From NCBI GenBank assembly GCA_017938245.1, contig JAGBBX010000025.1:1-64000 (forward strand): DNA of 64,000 bases, read 5' to 3'. Source of the stretch: Bacteroidaceae bacterium (GTDB taxonomy: Bacteria; Bacteroidota; Bacteroidia; Bacteroidales; Bacteroidaceae). Made by a program: the position numbers and the translations under genes. Shown piece by piece: positions 8,896 to 20,253 of this stretch. Position 1 is the stretch's first letter. Each line of letters begins with the position of its first letter. A model generated the notes under the pieces. The model was not told the origin of the DNA and did no database searches. It was given only the letters and a program-made list of their open reading frames with translations.

Positions 8896-9567
8896 ATGGA
8901 GAGAGATGATTTTAAAAAATACGCAACCAAGCACCTCGGAATGAACAGTATGGTGCTTGACGATGTGATTAAGGCGCAGTCGCAGTATCTGAACCCTTAT
9001 ATCCTTGAGGAGCGTCAGCTTAATGTTACCCAGATGGATGTGTTCTCGCGTCTTATGATGGATAGAATTATTTTCCTGGGTACACAGATTGACGATTATA
9101 CTGCAAATACACTTCAGGCACAGTTGCTCTACCTCGATTCGGTAGATAGCGGAAAGGATATCTCGATATATATTAACTCTCCCGGTGGCTCGGTATATGC
9201 AGGATTGGGTATCTACGATACGATGCAGTTTATCTCGAGTGATGTAGCTACCATTTGTACCGGTATGGCGGCAAGTATGGCAGCGGTGCTGTTGGTTGCC
9301 GGTGCCGAGGGTAAGCGCTCTGCGCTCACTCATAGCCGCGTGATGATTCATCAGCCTATGGGCGGTGTTCAGGGACAGGCGAGTGACATTGAAATTACTG
9401 CACGTGAGATTCAGAAACTTAAGAAAGAACTTTACACAATTATAGCCGACCACAGTCATCAGCCTTACGATAAGGTGTGGGCCGATGGAGACCGCGACTT
9501 CTGGATGACATCACAGGAGGCTATGGAGTATGGAATGATTGACCGTGTGTTAGCACGTAAGAAATAA
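8896..9567 (+). CDS. clpP: ATP-dependent Clp protease, proteolytic subunit
   Basis: The 223-residue serine peptidase forms the tetradecameric chamber that degrades proteins delivered by ClpX. The nucleophile Ser127 lies in GMAASMAA, and the catalytic His152 lies in MIHQPMGG. The third residue is expected in the DGDRDFWM segment near the C-terminus. INSPGGSVYAG is the family's oxyanion-region signature. The N-terminus carries about 30 residues ahead of the usual core, as in other Bacteroidales. It is separated from clpX by five bases, so the two are surely co-transcribed. Confidence 0.96.
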   Translation: MERDDFKKYATKHLGMNSMVLDDVIKAQSQYLNPYILEERQLNVTQMDVFSRLMMDRIIFLGTQIDDYTANTLQAQLLYLDSVDSGKDISIYINSPGGSVYAGLGIYDTMQFISSDVATICTGMAASMAAVLLVAGAEGKRSALTHSRVMIHQPMGGVQGQASDIEITAREIQKLKKELYTIIADHSHQPYDKVWADGDRDFWMTSQEAMEYGMIDRVLARKK

Positions 9568-9572
9568 TATTA

Positions 9573-10805
9573 ATGGCCGAAAAACACAATAAAAAACGTT
9601 GTAGCTTCTGCGGAAGAAGTGAAGATAAGGTCGAGATGCTTATGACCGGCATCGAAGGGTATATTTGTAATCACTGTGTAGAGCAGGCATACACAATTCT
9701 GCGCGATGAGCAGATGTTGCACTCCGAGTCACATTTTGAAATGACCGAGTTGCCTAAGCCGGTAGATATTAAGGCTTTCCTTGATAATTATGTAATTGGA
9801 CAGGATGAGGCAAAATGTGCTCTTGCCGTATCGGTGTATAACCACTATAAGCGCCTTATGCAGAGTGGTAAGGACGATGATGTCGAGATTGAGAAGAGCA
9901 ATATTATTATGGTGGGTAGCACAGGTACGGGTAAGACTCTGCTGGCACGTACCATAGCGCGTCTGCTGAAGGTTCCTTTTACCATTGTAGACGCCACCGT
10001 TCTCACCGAGGCGGGTTACGTAGGCGAGGACATCGAGAGTATTCTCACTCGCCTTTTGCAGGTTGCCGATTACAAGGTCGAGGAGGCCGAGCGAGGTATC
10101 GTTTTCATCGATGAAATCGACAAAATTGCACGAAAAAGCGATAATCCATCCATTACTCGCGACGTTAGTGGCGAGGGTGTTCAGCAGGGATTGTTGAAAC
10201 TGCTCGAAGGTTCGGTTGTGAATGTTCCGCCACAAGGTGGACGCAAACACCCCGACCAGAAGATGATTCCTGTAAACACCAAGAATATACTTTTTATTTG
10301 CGGCGGAGCGTTTGATGGCATAGAGAAGAAGATTGCGCAACGACTGAATGCGCACGTTGTGGGATTCGACTCGGTGCAGAACAAACTTAATATCGACTCT
10401 AAGGATGTTATGAAGTATGTGACACCACAGGACTTGCGCTCTTTTGGTCTTATCCCCGAAATTGTAGGTCGACTGCCTATCCTCACTTCACTGCGTCCGC
10501 TTGATAGGAATGCTTTAAGAAATATCTTGACAGAGCCGAAGAACTCAATCATCAAGCAGTATCTTAAATTGATGGAGATGGACGGGGTGGAACTTACTTT
10601 CGAACCCGAGGTTCTCGACTTTATTGTCGACAAGGCTGTCGAATATAAGCTTGGTGCTCGCGGATTGCGCTCAATCGTAGAAACTATTATGATGGAGAAG
10701 ATGTATGAGGTACCATCGGGTGACGATAAAACCTGTGTCATCACTAAAGATTATGCCGAAAAACAGCTGTCCAAGGGGCTGCCCGAAGGGGTTATGTACT
10801 CTTGA
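9573..10805 (+). CDS. clpX: ClpX, ATPase and unfoldase of the Clp protease
   Basis: This 410-residue AAA+ protein unfolds substrates and feeds them to ClpP. The N-terminal four-cysteine zinc-binding domain uses C10, C13, C32 and C35. Walker A is GSTGTGKT (115-122) and Walker B is FIDEIDK near 178-184. The VGF tripeptide in the AHVVGFDS segment probably corresponds to the IGF-type loop that docks on Clp[11 protein letters not shown] near the C-terminus is the sensor-2 arginine region. The gene starts five bases after clpP and ends before two successive hairpins, closing the transcription unit. Confidence 0.96.
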   Translation: MAEKHNKKRCSFCGRSEDKVEMLMTGIEGYICNHCVEQAYTILRDEQMLHSESHFEMTELPKPVDIKAFLDNYVIGQDEAKCALAVSVYNHYKRLMQSGKDDDVEIEKSNIIMVGSTGTGKTLLARTIARLLKVPFTIVDATVLTEAGYVGEDIESILTRLLQVADYKVEEAERGIVFIDEIDKIARKSDNPSITRDVSGEGVQQGLLKLLEGSVVNVPPQGGRKHPDQKMIPVNTKNILFICGGAFDGIEKKIAQRLNAHVVGFDSVQNKLNIDSKDVMKYVTPQDLRSFGLIPEIVGRLPILTSLRPLDRNALRNILTEPKNSIIKQYLKLMEMDGVELTFEPEVLDFIVDKAVEYKLGARGLRSIVETIMMEKMYEVPSGDDKTCVITKDYAEKQLSKGLPEGVMYS

Positions 10806-10818
10806 TTTTGATATTCTG

Positions 10819-10887
10819 AACAGATAAAAATCCTCGATTGGGGATTTTTATCTGTTATATTACACACCTCTTTCGGTGTGTTTTTTT
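10819..10887 (+). terminator. Double terminator after clpX
   Basis: The first hairpin is a perfect 15-bp stem, 10819-10833 with 10842-10856. The second pairs ACACACC (10862-10868) with GGTGTGT (10875-10881) and runs into seven Ts (10881-10887), a textbook intrinsic terminator. Confidence 0.9.
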
Positions 10888-10968
10888 CTAAGACTGTTCT
10901 TGGTTGGTACATCGGGATGCTGTTTTGAACTGTTTTTTCGATATAAATGAAAAATATGTTTCAAAAAA

Positions 10969-11001
10969 TTTGTAGGTTTCGTCTACTTGTTTATAACTTT
11001 G
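10969..11001 (+). promoter_or_regulatory. Promoter of recQ
   Basis: TTTG at 10969-10972 and TAACTTTG at 10994-11001, spaced 21 bases, match both elements of the Bacteroidota promoter. The recQ start codon is 40 bases downstream. Confidence 0.7.
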
Positions 11002-11041
11002 TTATCCAAATAGACTTTAATCAACTATAGTTTCTTAGTAA

Positions 11042-13213
11042 ATGGCAAAGAAATTAAATTTAACCGACGTTCTTAAGAAGAATTTCGGATTCGACACATT
11101 CAAAGGTGACCAGGAGGCTGTTATAAAAAATCTGCTCAATGGTAAAGATGCCTTTGTGCTGATGCCGACCGGCGGAGGTAAATCGTTGTGTTATCAGTTG
11201 CCTTCGCTCATAATGGAGGGAACGGCAATCGTAATCTCTCCGCTCATCGCATTGATGAAGAATCAGGTAGATGCCATTAGAAACCTTAACGAGGAGGATG
11301 GCGTTGCCCATTTCTTGAACTCTTCTTTAACCAAACAGGCTATCGAGGAGGTTAAAGCAGATGTTTTGTCGGGAAAGACAAAACTGCTGTATGTCGCTCC
11401 CGAATCTCTTACAAAAGAGGAGAATGTGGAGTTCTTGAAATCGATAAAAATTTCTTTCTATGCAATAGATGAAGCGCATTGTATATCGGAGTGGGGACAC
11501 GATTTCCGCCCTGAGTATCGTCGCATTCGTCCCATTATGAATGAGATAGGAAAAGCACCTGTCATCGCACTTACTGCAACAGCCACTACAAAGGTGCGAG
11601 ATGATATAAAAAAGAATCTGGGTATTCAGAATGCTCCCGATTTTAAATCTTCGTTCAATCGTCCCAACCTCTACTACGAGGTGCGCCCAAAAACAAAGAA
11701 TGTCGACAAGGATATTATAAAATTCATTAAGTCGAACCCCGGAAAATCGGGTATCATATACTGCTTGAGCCGTAAAAAGGTCGAAGAGCTTACCGAGATT
11801 CTGAAAGTGAACGAGATTCAGGCAAAGGCCTATCACGCAGGAATGGACTCGGCAATGCGCTCGCAGACTCAGGACGACTTTATAATGGAGAAGATTGATG
11901 TTATTGTGGCAACAATAGCGTTTGGTATGGGAATAGACAAACCCGATGTGCGCTATGTGATACACTATGACATTCCAAAGAGTCTCGAAGGATATTATCA
12001 AGAGACAGGACGTGCAGGACGTGATGGCGGTGAGGGTCAGTGCATCGCATTCTACAATAATAAAGACCTTCAGAAACTGGAGAAATTCCTCGAGGGTAAG
12101 CCACTTGCCGAGCAATATATCGGTCGTCAGCTGTTGCGCGAGACAACTGCGTACGCCGAGTCGTCGGTGTGTCGTCGTAAGCTACTGTTGCACTACTTTG
12201 GCGAGAACTACGAAGTAGAGAACTGCGGCAACTGCGACAACTGCAGTCATCCCAAAAAGCAGGTCGAGGCACAGGATATGCTTGAGATACTTATTGAGGC
12301 GATACTTGCGCTAAAAGAGGGATTCAAGCCCGAGTATGTTATTGATGTCATCTTGGGTAAAGAGACCTCTGAGGTGCTATCGTACAAACACGAGGAACTC
12401 GAGTGTTTCGGTAGCGGACAAGGCGACGATGCCAAGCGCTGGAATGCCGTAATTCGTCAGGCGCTTATAGCAGGCTACCTCGATCGCGATGTCGAGAATT
12501 ACGGCCTTTTGAAGGTGACCGACGAAGGTCGGGCATTCCTTAAGAAACCAAAATCGTTCAAGATTGTAGAAGATAAAGACTTCGAAGAGGAGGAGACGGT
12601 GGTGCAGGCAGGTAGCTCTTCGGCTGCCGACTCGGAGTTGTATGCGATGCTCAAAAGTCTTAGAAAGAAACTTGCAAAGCAACTGGAATTACCTCCTTAC
12701 GTGATATTCCAGGATCCTTCGCTCGAGGCGATGGCAACAACATATCCCATTACCATTGAGGAGCTACAGAATATCCCCGGTGTGGGTGCAGGAAAGGCTA
12801 AACGCTATGGCGAGGAGTTCTGTGCACTCATCAAACGACACTGTGAAGAGAACGAAATTGAACGTCCCGAGGATTTCAGAGTGCGCACGGTGGCTGTAGG
12901 CTCAAAGAATGCAAGTATAATTGCTGCGATAGACCGCAAGGTTGCACTAGACGACCTTGCCATAAGTAAAGGAATTGAGTTCGAGGAGTTGCTCGATGCC
13001 ATAGAAGCCATAGTCTATTCGGGTACCAAACTGAACATCGACTACTTCCTGGAGTATGCGATGGACGAAGAGGATCTGGAGGATATATACGAATATTTTA
13101 AATCATCGGATACCGATAGCATTGAAGCTGCAATTTCGGAACTTGGCGGTGACTACGACGAGGAGATGATTCGTCTGGTGCGTATCAAGTTTATTTCGGA
13201 GATGGCAAACTGA
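11042..13213 (+). CDS. recQ: RecQ-family ATP-dependent DNA helicase
   Basis: The 723-residue 3'-5' helicase acts in recombination and replication-fork repair. It has Walker A TGGGKS near residue 43, the DEAH box at about 143-146 followed by CISEWGHDFRPEYR, and helicase motif VI QETGRAGRDG. The zinc-binding cysteines are in CRRKLLLHYFG and CGNCDNC, near 376-400. A winged-helix RQC region follows, then an HRDC domain from about residue 531 with the helix-hairpin-helix-like NIPGVGAGKAKRYGEEF. The last 110 residues extend beyond HRDC and are acidic, a length typical of Bacteroidota RecQ. It has its own promoter and follows the clpX terminators. Confidence 0.94.
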   Translation: MAKKLNLTDVLKKNFGFDTFKGDQEAVIKNLLNGKDAFVLMPTGGGKSLCYQLPSLIMEGTAIVISPLIALMKNQVDAIRNLNEEDGVAHFLNSSLTKQAIEEVKADVLSGKTKLLYVAPESLTKEENVEFLKSIKISFYAIDEAHCISEWGHDFRPEYRRIRPIMNEIGKAPVIALTATATTKVRDDIKKNLGIQNAPDFKSSFNRPNLYYEVRPKTKNVDKDIIKFIKSNPGKSGIIYCLSRKKVEELTEILKVNEIQAKAYHAGMDSAMRSQTQDDFIMEKIDVIVATIAFGMGIDKPDVRYVIHYDIPKSLEGYYQETGRAGRDGGEGQCIAFYNNKDLQKLEKFLEGKPLAEQYIGRQLLRETTAYAESSVCRRKLLLHYFGENYEVENCGNCDNCSHPKKQVEAQDMLEILIEAILALKEGFKPEYVIDVILGKETSEVLSYKHEELECFGSGQGDDAKRWNAVIRQALIAGYLDRDVENYGLLKVTDEGRAFLKKPKSFKIVEDKDFEEEETVVQAGSSSAADSELYAMLKSLRKKLAKQLELPPYVIFQDPSLEAMATTYPITIEELQNIPGVGAGKAKRYGEEFCALIKRHCEENEIERPEDFRVRTVAVGSKNASIIAAIDRKVALDDLAISKGIEFEELLDAIEAIVYSGTKLNIDYFLEYAMDEEDLEDIYEYFKSSDTDSIEAAISELGGDYDEEMIRLVRIKFISEMAN

Positions 13214-13221
13214 TAAAAAAC

Positions 13222-13254
13222 AAGCGGGGGAGGTGTAACTTGTGCTCACCGCTT
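13222..13254 (+). terminator. Weak hairpin after recQ
   Basis: AAGCGG (13222-13227) pairs with CCGCTT (13249-13254), with a further GAG/CTC pairing inside. There is no T-run. It may end the recQ transcript or sit in the guaB leader. Confidence 0.35.
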
Positions 13255-13268
13255 AGTGCAAACGATAG

Positions 13269-14771
<1,503 letters not shown>

Positions 14772-14794
14772 GAGATAGGAATTACAGGAACAGA

Positions 14795-14830
14795 GAGGCT
14801 GCGCCAAAATGCGAATTTTGACACAGCCTC
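14795..14830 (+). terminator. Hairpin after guaB
   Basis: GAGGCTG (14795-14801) pairs with CAGCCTC (14824-14830), and inside it CAAAAT (14805-14810) pairs with ATTTTG (14815-14820) around a GCGA loop. It ends the guaB unit 31 bases before the next start codon, without a T-run. Confidence 0.65.
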
Positions 14831-14861
14831 GACTGCGTAAAAATAAAACTAAAGAAAAACG

Positions 14862-16271
14862 ATGAAAAGATTATTTTCGATGGCAGTAGTGCTGTTGTCG
14901 ACACTGTGTGCGGTAGCACAGGTGGCCGACCCGGTGCTGATGCGTATAAATGGAAAAGAGGTCAAGCGCTCCGAGTTCGAGTATGCTCTAAACAAGAATA
15001 ACGAGACGCTGGGTGTCGACCGCAAGGCGGTAAAGGAGTATCTGCCTATGTATATCGACTTCAAACTGAAGGTTGCCGAAGCCGAGGCTATGCACCTTGA
15101 TACTCTCTCGTCATTCTTGGAGGAGTTTAAAAACAACCGAGCCCAGTTGGCCGAGAACTACCTCATTGACCACGACTACATAGAGAAAGAGGCGCATAAG
15201 ATTTATGCAAAGGATTCGGCTGTTATTGACGGATTCTTGAAAGTCGCCCATATCTTTATTCCTCTTAAGCAGCAGGAATCGGCCAATAAGGCCGATTCTG
15301 TAAAGGCTATTATGGATAAGACATACGAGGCTATCGTAGCGGGCTCGTCACTTGCCGATGCTGCAAAGACAATAGGTCTGCCTGTAAATATTGTCGAGCC
15401 GTTTGAAATTGTTCGCGGACAGGCATACAAAGAGTTCGAGGAGGTCGCTTTTGCCCTTGCCGATAGCGCAATATCAAAGCCTTTCCGCTCACCTGTTGGC
15501 TATCATATAGTACAGCGATTCGGTATGCGTCCTTTTGGTCTGTATCGTGAATATCGCGATGTAATTGTCTCTATGCTCGAAAAACGCGGTATACGCAATG
15601 TTGCCCGTCTGCTCAAAGGACGTCATTTGGCACGCGAGATGGGTGGAAACATTACCCCCGAGGAGGCTCTTGCACGTGAGGACAGCCTTCTTGAGTCAAA
15701 ATACCCCGAATTTGGCAATCTTATGACCGAGTATTACGATGGACTTCTGTTCTTTGAGGTCAGTTCGCGAGAGGTTTGGAACAAGGCTTCTGAGGATGAG
15801 GCCGGATTGACAAAGTTCTTCAAAAAGAACAAGAAAAGGTATAAGTTCGAGACACCTCGCTATCGTGGCGCTGTCATATATGCCAACAATGCCGAGGATG
15901 TAGAGAAGGCAAAGCAACTATTTACAAATGCTCCTCAGGATGAGTATCGTCAGATTATGAAGGATAATTTCTATGTCGATTCGGTTTTTACTATCCGTAT
16001 CGAGATGGGTATCTTCTCTATTGGCGATAATGCTTGGGTCGATAAGATGGTATTCGGTCAGGGTGATGGTGGTACGATGAAACGTGGTTTCACTATTGTG
16101 GACGTTGCAGGTACACTGCTCAAAGGCCCTCAGACATACAAGGATGTAAAGGGACACGTGATAAATGACTACCAGAAATATCTCGAAGAACGTTGGCTTA
16201 AGGCTCTTCGCAAGAAATATAAGGTTGAGGTTGATGATGAGGTGCTAAAAACCGTTAATAATCATAATTGA
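14862..16271 (+). CDS. Periplasmic parvulin-type peptidyl-prolyl isomerase
   Basis: The 469-residue exported protein has a signal peptide (cleavage probably after AVAQ, near residue 20). One recognisable parvulin/rotamase domain runs from about 125 to 235, starting VAHIFIPL and ending FRSPVGYHIVQRFG. The N-terminal part (residues 25-120) is helical and SurA-like. The C-terminal 200 residues look like a second, degenerate unit. Such proteins help outer-membrane and periplasmic proteins fold. It heads a run of three related genes followed by an OstA-like gene, so a role in outer-membrane assembly is likely. The substrates are unknown. Confidence 0.85.
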   Translation: MKRLFSMAVVLLSTLCAVAQVADPVLMRINGKEVKRSEFEYALNKNNETLGVDRKAVKEYLPMYIDFKLKVAEAEAMHLDTLSSFLEEFKNNRAQLAENYLIDHDYIEKEAHKIYAKDSAVIDGFLKVAHIFIPLKQQESANKADSVKAIMDKTYEAIVAGSSLADAAKTIGLPVNIVEPFEIVRGQAYKEFEEVAFALADSAISKPFRSPVGYHIVQRFGMRPFGLYREYRDVIVSMLEKRGIRNVARLLKGRHLAREMGGNITPEEALAREDSLLESKYPEFGNLMTEYYDGLLFFEVSSREVWNKASEDEAGLTKFFKKNKKRYKFETPRYRGAVIYANNAEDVEKAKQLFTNAPQDEYRQIMKDNFYVDSVFTIRIEMGIFSIGDNAWVDKMVFGQGDGGTMKRGFTIVDVAGTLLKGPQTYKDVKGHVINDYQKYLEERWLKALRKKYKVEVDDEVLKTVNNHN

Positions 16272-16285
16272 AAGAGCTAATTTGC

Positions 16286-16293
16286 TATCTTTG
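16286..16293 (+). promoter_or_regulatory. Internal promoter -7 box
   Basis: TATCTTTG is a full match to the Bacteroidota -7 element and lies in the 75-base gap before the lipoprotein gene at 16347. No good -33 element is seen. It may give the downstream envelope genes a second start of transcription. Confidence 0.5.
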
Positions 16294-16346
16294 CGCGAAA
16301 ATAGATTACCGCGAAATGTCAAAGTAACTTAGCAAAAGAATGTAGT

Positions 16347-17246
16347 ATGAATATTGTCAAAGTACATATAATGCCGTTGCTATTGGTTGTGCTTTTGTTT
16401 CTCTCTTGTACAACAGAGATTGACCATCGTGGGCGCACACCCTTAGTCGGTGTCGGTAACGATTTTCTCTATAAAGAGGATGTGGCTGCGTTATATGTCA
16501 CAGCTTTGCCATCGGTAGACAGCACCGAATTTGTTCATAACTACATACGCGGATGGCTCGAGGATGTCCTCTTCTACCGTATGGCTGTGCGCAATGTTGC
16601 ATCGTCGGGTGAGGTCGACCGTATGGTCGAGAACTACCGTCGTGCCCTGCTGCTTAATATATATCAGGAGAGACTTATAGAGCAGCAGTTGAAACAAACG
16701 CTCGTCGATGAGGATGTTGAGGCTTTTTATAATAGCAATACCGACCTCTTTAAATTAGAGGAGGCGCAGTTGCAGGGAGTATTTCTGAAATTGCCTTTGA
16801 CGGCTCCGCGCTTGCAGTCGGTGCGCAAGTGGTTGGCAAAAATGACTCCCGAGGACATCGAGAATCTCGAGAAATACAATATCACAAATGCTGTTACATA
16901 CGAGTATTTTGTCGATAGCTGGCGTCCTCTGCCTGCAATAGCTGCAAAAATGCCGCTTACATCCGAGGCGCTTTTGGAGAGCCTGAAAAAGGATGCTTTT
17001 GTCGAGGTTGCCGATACTGCGCACATATATATGCTGAGTTCGGTCGCAAAGTTGGATAAGGGTGAGCAAACCCCGTTGGAACTGGCATCGGACGAGATAA
17101 AGAGTCTGCTGATAAACTCGATGAAGGCAAATTTTGTCAAAAAGGTAAAGAGCGACCTTTATAAGAAAGCATTAGAGCAGGGTGAGATAATTTTTTACGA
17201 TACTGAATCGTCTGCCGGTGCAGATAATAATATAAACAGACAATGA
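16347..17246 (+). CDS. SurA/PpiC-related lipoprotein lacking a clear isomerase core
   Basis: The 299-residue product has a lipoprotein signal with lipobox LFLSC (Cys21), so it should be lipid-anchored in the envelope. The N-terminal helical region resembles the chaperone part of SurA-like proteins, including a VEAFYNSNTDLFKLEEAQLQ segment that precedes the parvulin domain in relatives. I cannot see the usual parvulin GYH motif, so it may be a chaperone or a cofactor of its neighbours rather than an isomerase. It overlaps the next gene by four bases (ATGA), implying coupled translation with the SurA-like protein. Confidence 0.75.
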   Translation: MNIVKVHIMPLLLVVLLFLSCTTEIDHRGRTPLVGVGNDFLYKEDVAALYVTALPSVDSTEFVHNYIRGWLEDVLFYRMAVRNVASSGEVDRMVENYRRALLLNIYQERLIEQQLKQTLVDEDVEAFYNSNTDLFKLEEAQLQGVFLKLPLTAPRLQSVRKWLAKMTPEDIENLEKYNITNAVTYEYFVDSWRPLPAIAAKMPLTSEALLESLKKDAFVEVADTAHIYMLSSVAKLDKGEQTPLELASDEIKSLLINSMKANFVKKVKSDLYKKALEQGEIIFYDTESSAGADNNINRQ

Positions 17247-18601
17247 AGAAAATATTTTTAATGTTCCTAATGGCAGCCTCGGCTCTGTTTGGTCTTAAGG
17301 CGCAGGATAACATAATAGACCGCGTAGAGTGGGTAGTGGGTGACAAGGCTATCTTGCGTTCCGAGATTGAGGAGAGCGTAAAGCACTGGATTGCCAATGG
17401 ACAGAAATTCGAGGGTGACCCCTATTGCGTTGTGGGCGAGGAACTTGCTGTTCAACAGCTGTTTCTGCATCAGGCTGCACTCGATAGCGTCGAGGTGAAT
17501 GAGTCGTTTGTTATGCAGAGGGTTGACGGGCAGGTCGACTACTATCTGCAAGGAATTGGCTCAAAAGAGAAGATGGAAGAGTATTTCGATATGAAATCGA
17601 GCCAGATTCGCGAGAAACTGTTCGAGATGTATCGTAATGAGAGTATGATTGAGACAGTAAAACGCTCTATCGTAGGCGAGATAAAGGTATCGCCTGCATT
17701 GGTACGTCGTTATTACAACTCGTTGCCGCAGGATAGCATCCCGTTTGTGCAGTCGCAGGTCGAGGTGCAGATAATAACAATGGAACCCGAGATTGAGGTC
17801 GAGGAGGAGGAGCGCATAAAGAAGGAACTGCGCGAATATACCGACCGCATAAACAGTGGCGAGACCTCTTTCTCGACTCTTGCACTCTTTTATTCCGATT
17901 GCCCCTCGGCACGTCGTGGTGGAGAACTCGACTTTATGTCTCGTGCCGAGCTCGATCCCGAGTTTGCGAATGTGGCATTCAACCTAACCGACCCCAACAA
18001 GGTTTCTAAGATTGTAAAGTCGGAGTATGGTTACCACATTATGCAACTTATCGAAAAACGTGGCGATAGAGTAAAAGTACGTCATATACTTAAGAAACCG
18101 AGTGCTTCGAATGAGGGCATAAAGAAGATGATGCTGCGTCTCGATACTTTAGCCGGCGAGATTCGCGACAATCAGTTTACATTTGAAGAGGCTGCCGAGG
18201 TTGTCTCTCACGATAAGGAGACACGCAACAACTATGGTCTTATGTATAATAAGGGTACAGCATCGTCACGATTCGAGATGCAGCACCTTCCTGTAGATGT
18301 AGCACGTGTTATCGACGGTATGAAGGTTGGCGAAATATCCTCCCCCTTTACTATGCGAAAGAGTGGCGACAAGATAGTGTGTGCCATCGTAAAGCTTAAG
18401 TCGAGAATCGACGGTCATAAAGCCAATCTGCGCGATGATTATGAGACTCTTAAAGAGGTCTATCAGAGCAAGGCCAGCGAGGAGAAGGTGCAGGAGTGGA
18501 TAAAACAGAAACAAAAAAATACGTTTGTGAAAATAAACACCGATAGCCATAATTGTGAATTCAAATATCCGGGCTGGGTGTTCTATGACGACAATAAGTG
18601 A
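17243..18601 (+). CDS. surA: SurA-like periplasmic foldase with two parvulin domains
   Basis: This 452-residue protein has a signal peptide (residues 1-20, ending GLKAQ). A SurA-type N-terminal domain starts with DNIIDRVEWVVGDKAILRSE, the usual opening of SurA proteins. Two parvulin regions follow. The first, around residues 170-275, contains CPSARRGGELDFM and GYHIMQLIEKRGD. The second, at about 278-390, begins VKVRHIL. SurA escorts unfolded outer-membrane proteins to the BAM complex. It overlaps both its upstream neighbour (ATGA) and the start region of the OstA-like gene, so the block acts as one translational unit. Confidence 0.85.
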   Translation: MKKIFLMFLMAASALFGLKAQDNIIDRVEWVVGDKAILRSEIEESVKHWIANGQKFEGDPYCVVGEELAVQQLFLHQAALDSVEVNESFVMQRVDGQVDYYLQGIGSKEKMEEYFDMKSSQIREKLFEMYRNESMIETVKRSIVGEIKVSPALVRRYYNSLPQDSIPFVQSQVEVQIITMEPEIEVEEEERIKKELREYTDRINSGETSFSTLALFYSDCPSARRGGELDFMSRAELDPEFANVAFNLTDPNKVSKIVKSEYGYHIMQLIEKRGDRVKVRHILKKPSASNEGIKKMMLRLDTLAGEIRDNQFTFEEAAEVVSHDKETRNNYGLMYNKGTASSRFEMQHLPVDVARVIDGMKVGEISSPFTMRKSGDKIVCAIVKLKSRIDGHKANLRDDYETLKEVYQSKASEEKVQEWIKQKQKNTFVKINTDSHNCEFKYPGWVFYDDNK

Positions 18602-20238
18602 TGCGAGAATTATTTGCAGCGATATTTTCATTGTGCCTGTTTTATGCTGTCGAGGCACAGAACGTAGAAATAAAGGCGGCAGATGGCGATTCGGTGGCGA
18701 ACCGCAAGAAGGATTATGTGCATATGCTACACTCCGATGTCACAAAGGGCGATAAGAATCGTTTGCCCGATGCGATTATTCTGGTTGGAGATGTGCAGCT
18801 GCGTCACGATAGTATGTATATGTACTGTGACAGTGCCTACCTTTTCACTCGTCGCAACTCGGTGCAGGCATTTGGCAATGTACGAATGGAGCAGGGCGAT
18901 ACACTTTTTATGTATGGCGATTATGTCGATTATGATGGCGATAGCAATTTTGCAAGGGTGCGAGGCAATGTGCGTCTCATTGACAAAACATCTGTGCTCG
19001 AGACCGATAGTCTTAACTACGACCGTAACATAAACCTTGCTTACTACTTCGACGGCGGTACACTCAGCGACGAGCAGAGTACCCTTGACTCCTATTGGGG
19101 GCAGTACGATTTGACGACAAAAGACGCCATATTCACCGATGATGTTTCGCTGCAGAATCCACAATTCCTGCTTAATAGCGATACTTTGCATTATAATACG
19201 GCAACAAAGCTCGCCAAGATTGTGGGGCCTACCGATATCTACAACGGAGATAATCACATACGCTCTTCATTGGGGCTTTATAATACCTGGAATCGGCAAG
19301 CTACACTGCTCAAGCGCTCCATTGTGGCAAACGGGACAAAGGAACTTACGGGTGACTCTCTTTTCTATGATGCAGTGCGCGGTTTCAGTGAAGTGTTTGG
19401 TAATATTGTTTATAGCGATACTGTAGCGCGCAATATGCTCACAGGGGAGTATGGATATATGAACGAGATAAACGATTCGGCCTATGTTACCGGGCGTGCT
19501 GTTGTAATGGATTATTCGCAGGGAAGCGACACATTGTATATGCACTCCGATACAATTTGGGCGCTTACGTATAATGTAGATACCGACTCGGTCTATCGTA
19601 AGGTTCGTGCTTGTCATAAGGTACGTGCCTACCGAACCGATATTCAAGCAGTGTGCGACTCTTTGGTCTTCGACTCACGCGATACCTGTATGACGATGTA
19701 TAAGGACCCCGTTCTGTGGTATGGTACTCAGCAACTTCTAGGAGAGGAGATAAAGATGTATATGGATACAGCTTCTATTGATTGGGTACATATCATAAAC
19801 CAGACACTGTATGCCGAGAGAGTTGACTCGGTAAACTACAATCAGATAAGCGGCAAAGAGATGAAGTTTCTCTTTAGCAATAAGAAACTTAATGAAATGC
19901 AGGTAATAGGTAGTGTTCTTGTTCGCTACTATCCTCTGGATAGCGATAGCCTGCTGCTTGGACTTAATACAACAGAGACAGGACGCCTCTCGGCCTTTAT
20001 GAAGGATGGCGAGGTGGACAAAATCATTGCACCGACAAAGGCCGATGGAGTATTCTATCCAATGAGTAAAATTCCCGATGACGTTCGTCATCTTCCCAAT
20101 TTTGTGTGGCTCGATTTTATGCGTCCGCGTGATAAGGAGGATATTTTTAATTGGAGAGGTAAACGTCGCGACCAGATGCTTAAGAAGGTTAATCGCAGAA
20201 GTGTGCCATTGCCTACTCTGGATAAAGTCGGTAAATAA
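18601..20238 (+). CDS. OstA-like protein, LptA/LptD-N family
   Basis: The 545-residue exported protein (signal peptide to about residue 20, ending AVEAQ) consists of repeated short beta units of the form GDVQLRHDSMYMYCDSAYLF and GNVRMEQGDTLFMYGDYVDY. This is the pattern of the OstA/LptA fold, which bridges the periplasm for LPS transport. It is far longer than E. coli LptA (about 185 residues), as in other Bacteroidota. I use ATG 18601, whose A is the last base of the preceding TGA; a GTG directly before it (18598) is also possible. Sitting after surA, it fits an outer-membrane biogenesis operon. Whether it is the LPS bridge itself or a paralogue is not decided. Confidence 0.85.
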   Translation: MRELFAAIFSLCLFYAVEAQNVEIKAADGDSVANRKKDYVHMLHSDVTKGDKNRLPDAIILVGDVQLRHDSMYMYCDSAYLFTRRNSVQAFGNVRMEQGDTLFMYGDYVDYDGDSNFARVRGNVRLIDKTSVLETDSLNYDRNINLAYYFDGGTLSDEQSTLDSYWGQYDLTTKDAIFTDDVSLQNPQFLLNSDTLHYNTATKLAKIVGPTDIYNGDNHIRSSLGLYNTWNRQATLLKRSIVANGTKELTGDSLFYDAVRGFSEVFGNIVYSDTVARNMLTGEYGYMNEINDSAYVTGRAVVMDYSQGSDTLYMHSDTIWALTYNVDTDSVYRKVRACHKVRAYRTDIQAVCDSLVFDSRDTCMTMYKDPVLWYGTQQLLGEEIKMYMDTASIDWVHIINQTLYAERVDSVNYNQISGKEMKFLFSNKKLNEMQVIGSVLVRYYPLDSDSLLLGLNTTETGRLSAFMKDGEVDKIIAPTKADGVFYPMSKIPDDVRHLPNFVWLDFMRPRDKEDIFNWRGKRRDQMLKKVNRRSVPLPTLDKVGK

Positions 20239-20253
20239 ATAAAAAAGGAAGTT